Below, piece after piece: positions 6,693-9,011 of a DNA stretch of 9,011 nucleotides. The position numbers were made by a program, and so were the translations under genes. Source of the DNA: an uncultured bacterium (lineage in GTDB: Bacteria; Hydrogenedentota; Hydrogenedentia; Hydrogenedentales; CAITNO01); contig CALDSM010000782.1 in the NCBI GenBank assembly GCA_937923585.1, positions 1 to 9,011 on the forward strand. Direction: 5' to 3'. Numbering within the stretch: the first letter of the stretch is position 1; the number at the start of each line of letters is the position of its first letter. The notes beneath the pieces were generated by a model. That model ran no database searches. It had not been told where the DNA came from and was given only the letters and a program-made list of their open reading frames with translations.

Positions 6693-9011
6693 ATGAGCAA
6701 GATGGTCAAGGTGGTTCTTGGGATCGGGACAATGGTTGCGGTATGGAGTCTCAGCGCCGCCGCACAGCTTTCGGATGCGGATTTGGTCCGGCTCAAGGAA
6801 GAGGGGCAGGCAAAGGGGTGGACCTTTGAAATTGGGCGCACCGAAGCGTCGCGCCGCCCTGCCGAAGAATTAAGCGGCCTGCACCTGCCCGCCCCGGAAG
6901 ATCCCTTCTGGAAAACCGCAACCCGGCGGCCTGTGCCGGCCGCGAAGGCGGACCTTCCCGCATCCTGGGACTGGTGTGCGCTGGGCGGCGTGACGGCGGT
7001 CAAGGACCAGCGCAATTGCGGCAGTTGCTGGGCCTTCTCGACGGCCGGCGTGGTGGAGAGCGCCATCAAGATCCGCGACGGCATTGAGGTGGACCTTTCG
7101 GAGCAGCACCTGCTGAGCTGCAACACGGCCGGATGGGGCTGCAGCGGGGCCATCTGGGCCTACGCGTGGCTCATCAACAAACCCGACGCCTGCGGCTACG
7201 TGGGTGCCGCGCTTGAGGCGGACTATCCCTATACCGGCATGCGCTCGGAATGCGCCTGCGCCGCCCCGCGCACCTGGCGCGTCCAGGATTACAGTTACGT
7301 CAATGGACTCCAGCCGACAGTGCCGGAGATCAAGCAGGCCCTCATGGACCACGGCCCGCTCGGCTGCTCGCTGTACACCAGTTCGGCGTTCGGCGCCTAT
7401 CACAGTGGTGTGTTCAACGCCAACGAGAACCCGTCCGTGTTCGACATAGACCACGCCCTGATGATTGTGGGCTGGGACGACACCAAGGGCGCGCAGGGCG
7501 CATGGATCATCAAGAACTCCTGGGGAACGGACTGGGGCGAGAACGGATTCGGGTACATTGAATACGGCTGCAACCTTATCGGCTACGCCGCCAATTACGT
7601 GATCTACGAGGGCAGCCGGGCCGGCATACAGGTTGTGCCCCTTTCCGGCTTTTCTGCGACGGGCCCGCTCGGCGGGCCGTTTACGCCTTCCGGCACCGCC
7701 TACACCGTGACCAACGCGGGAACCGCCCCGCTGCAATGGCAGGCCGTGCCGCCCGCGTGGCTGGACGCGTCCCCCTCCCAGGGCACGCTGGAGCCCGGCG
7801 CATCCGCCACGGTGACCGTGACCGTGAACACTTCGGCCGCCGTGGGCGGCGTGCTGGGCGCCGACCTCGTGTTTCGCAACTACCTCACCGGGGAGGAGCA
7901 GCGGCGCTGGATGTCGCTGGACTCGCCCAAAACGCCGGTCTACATGTTCAACTTGGACACCGACCCGGGTTGGAGCACCACCGGCGAGTGGGCCTACGGT
8001 GTTCCCCAGGGTTACAGCGCCGCGCACGGGGCCGACCCCGCATCGGCGTTTACCGGCACCGCCGTGTACGGCTACAACCTTGCCGGCTATTATGCCAACA
8101 GCCTGACAAAACAGTATCTGACCACCACTGTGTTGGACTTCAGCAACTGGCAGGATGTGGAGCTGCGTTTCCAGCGCTGGCTCGGGGTGGAATCGTCGCG
8201 CTGGGACCATGCCAGCATTGAGGCCAGCGCCGACGGCGTCAAATGGGTCCAGGTGTGGAACCATGAAGGCGGCGACCTGGCCGAGTCCGGATGGGGTGAA
8301 CAGGTTTGCAGCCTGTCCAAGGTGGCCGACCGCCAGGCAACGGTCCAGGTGCGCTGGGTCATGGGCGCGACAGACTCGGTGGACACCTATGCGGGCTGGA
8401 ACCTGGACGACATCGAGTTCCGGGCAAACCCGAAAACCGCCGACCCCGAAGGCGAGGGCGAACCCGAAACCTGCGATGTGGACTCGCTGACCAACATCTT
8501 CCGCATGCTGCTGATGATCGGCGACAGTAACGCCGATCAGGCGCTGACCCAGGCGGAGGCCTCCGTCTACCTTGCCGAGGTTGCGGACTTCTGGTACCTG
8601 TTCGACCTGGATGCGGACGGCGTCGTGTCCATGCAGGAGTTTGTGACCAATCCGCTGGTGCAGGGATTTCTGCCGCCCGTGGACGCCGACAGCGACAATC
8701 AAATCACCTATTCCGAACTGACCGTCCTGACCGACATCATCACCCAGGACATGTTTATTCTGGTGGACAAGGACAGCAGCGGCGCGATTGACTGCGGCGA
8801 CCTCGGTTACGCGGTGAAACTGCCCTGTCCCGAATGCGCCGCATCGAGCCAATCCACCTTTGACCAGGGGGAGGATGCCTGTCTCGCCGTGCCGGGCGGC
8901 GCCGTGGACGGCGAAACCTACCAGTGGTCGAAAGCGGGCGTGGGCCAACTGGTGGACGGGCGCTACGAGGGCACCCGCTGCGCAAACCTTATGATTCGCA
9001 ACCTTTCCCCC
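6693..9011 (+). CDS. Secreted papain-family (C1A) cysteine protease with beta-sandwich, EF-hand and Ig-like modules (C-terminus cut by window edge)
   Basis: The frame is open for 773 codons to the window edge. Residues 1-24 are a signal peptide, likely cut after SAAA. A short propeptide (about 25-87) keeps the pattern GWTFEIGRTEA then EELSGL. The C1A domain (about 88-305) has oxyanion Gln106, catalytic Cys112 in NCGSCWAF, His254 in DHALMIVGWD and Asn275 in IIKNSWG, so it should be active. A BACON-like beta domain (about 313-410; WLDASPSQGTLEPGASATV) follows, then a jelly-roll or MAM-like domain (about 412-578) ending GWNLDDIEF, and an acidic linker EGEGEPE. Three EF-hand type calcium loops lie at 638-649 (DLDADGVVSMQE), 664-675 (DADSDNQITYSE) and 692-703 (DKDSSGAIDCGD). 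An Ig-like domain (YQWSKAG) starts near 722. The protein probably acts outside the cell on proteins or at the cell surface. The start is uncertain: an in-frame ATG at 6678 adds five residues, and neither has a strong ribosome-binding site. Confidence 0.93.
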   Translation, partial: MSKMVKVVLGIGTMVAVWSLSAAAQLSDADLVRLKEEGQAKGWTFEIGRTEASRRPAEELSGLHLPAPEDPFWKTATRRPVPAAKADLPASWDWCALGGVTAVKDQRNCGSCWAFSTAGVVESAIKIRDGIEVDLSEQHLLSCNTAGWGCSGAIWAYAWLINKPDACGYVGAALEADYPYTGMRSECACAAPRTWRVQDYSYVNGLQPTVPEIKQALMDHGPLGCSLYTSSAFGAYHSGVFNANENPSVFDIDHALMIVGWDDTKGAQGAWIIKNSWGTDWGENGFGYIEYGCNLIGYAANYVIYEGSRAGIQVVPLSGFSATGPLGGPFTPSGTAYTVTNAGTAPLQWQAVPPAWLDASPSQGTLEPGASATVTVTVNTSAAVGGVLGADLVFRNYLTGEEQRRWMSLDSPKTPVYMFNLDTDPGWSTTGEWAYGVPQGYSAAHGADPASAFTGTAVYGYNLAGYYANSLTKQYLTTTVLDFSNWQDVELRFQRWLGVESSRWDHASIEASADGVKWVQVWNHEGGDLAESGWGEQVCSLSKVADRQATVQVRWVMGATDSVDTYAGWNLDDIEFRANPKTADPEGEGEPETCDVDSLTNIFRMLLMIGDSNADQALTQAEASVYLAEVADFWYLFDLDADGVVSMQEFVTNPLVQGFLPPVDADSDNQITYSELTVLTDIITQDMFILVDKDSSGAIDCGDLGYAVKLPCPECAASSQSTFDQGEDACLAVPGGAVDGETYQWSKAGVGQLVDGRYEGTRCANLMIRNLSP

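Noticed and set aside
6870..8948. A 692-codon minus-strand open frame opposite the protease gene
   Set aside because: The plus strand encodes a protease with full catalytic residues and ordered domains; the reverse frame is low-information and without motifs.

Overview
The window looks like a GC-rich chromosome segment from a free-living, probably uncultured diderm bacterium. Three features point loosely to the PVC/Planctomycetes-like or Hydrogenedentes-like end of the tree: a lipobox-type binding protein, a secreted multidomain protease with an acidic EGEGEPE linker and EF-hand loops, and several families of short intergenic repeats. This placement is an inference; there is no rRNA or other direct taxonomic marker.

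Layout. (1) Positions 1-1453, minus strand: most of sufB, the Fe-S cluster scaffold subunit, running off the left edge. (2) Positions 1454-1798: a divergent intergenic region with several short inverted repeats. (3) Positions 1799-6294, plus strand: a ribose/simple-sugar type ABC importer, with binding lipoprotein (1799-2806), tandem-ATPase protein (3545-5083) and permease (5347-6294). It is interrupted twice. Between the first two genes is a small GIY-YIG nuclease gene flanked by palindromic repeats in opposite orientations. Between the last two is a non-coding element of about 204 bp with nested inverted ends. (4) Positions 6295-6692: a second intergenic region with a terminator-like hairpin, a 9-bp tandem repeat and a perfect 12-bp inverted repeat centred on an extended -10 promoter. 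(5) Positions 6693-9011, plus strand: a secreted papain-family (C1A) protease with beta-sandwich, EF-hand and Ig-like modules, running off the right edge.

How the genes work together. The three transporter proteins form one complete importer: a lipoprotein captures the solute outside the cytoplasmic membrane, the permease carries it and the double ATPase powers it. The substrate is not certain, because one pocket residue differs from E. coli RbsB. SufB belongs to the SUF Fe-S assembly system, whose other genes would lie off the left edge. The protease is an independent secreted function with its own likely promoter. The most interesting part is the repeat landscape: the nuclease cassette inside the transporter operon and the promoter-centred inverted repeat.
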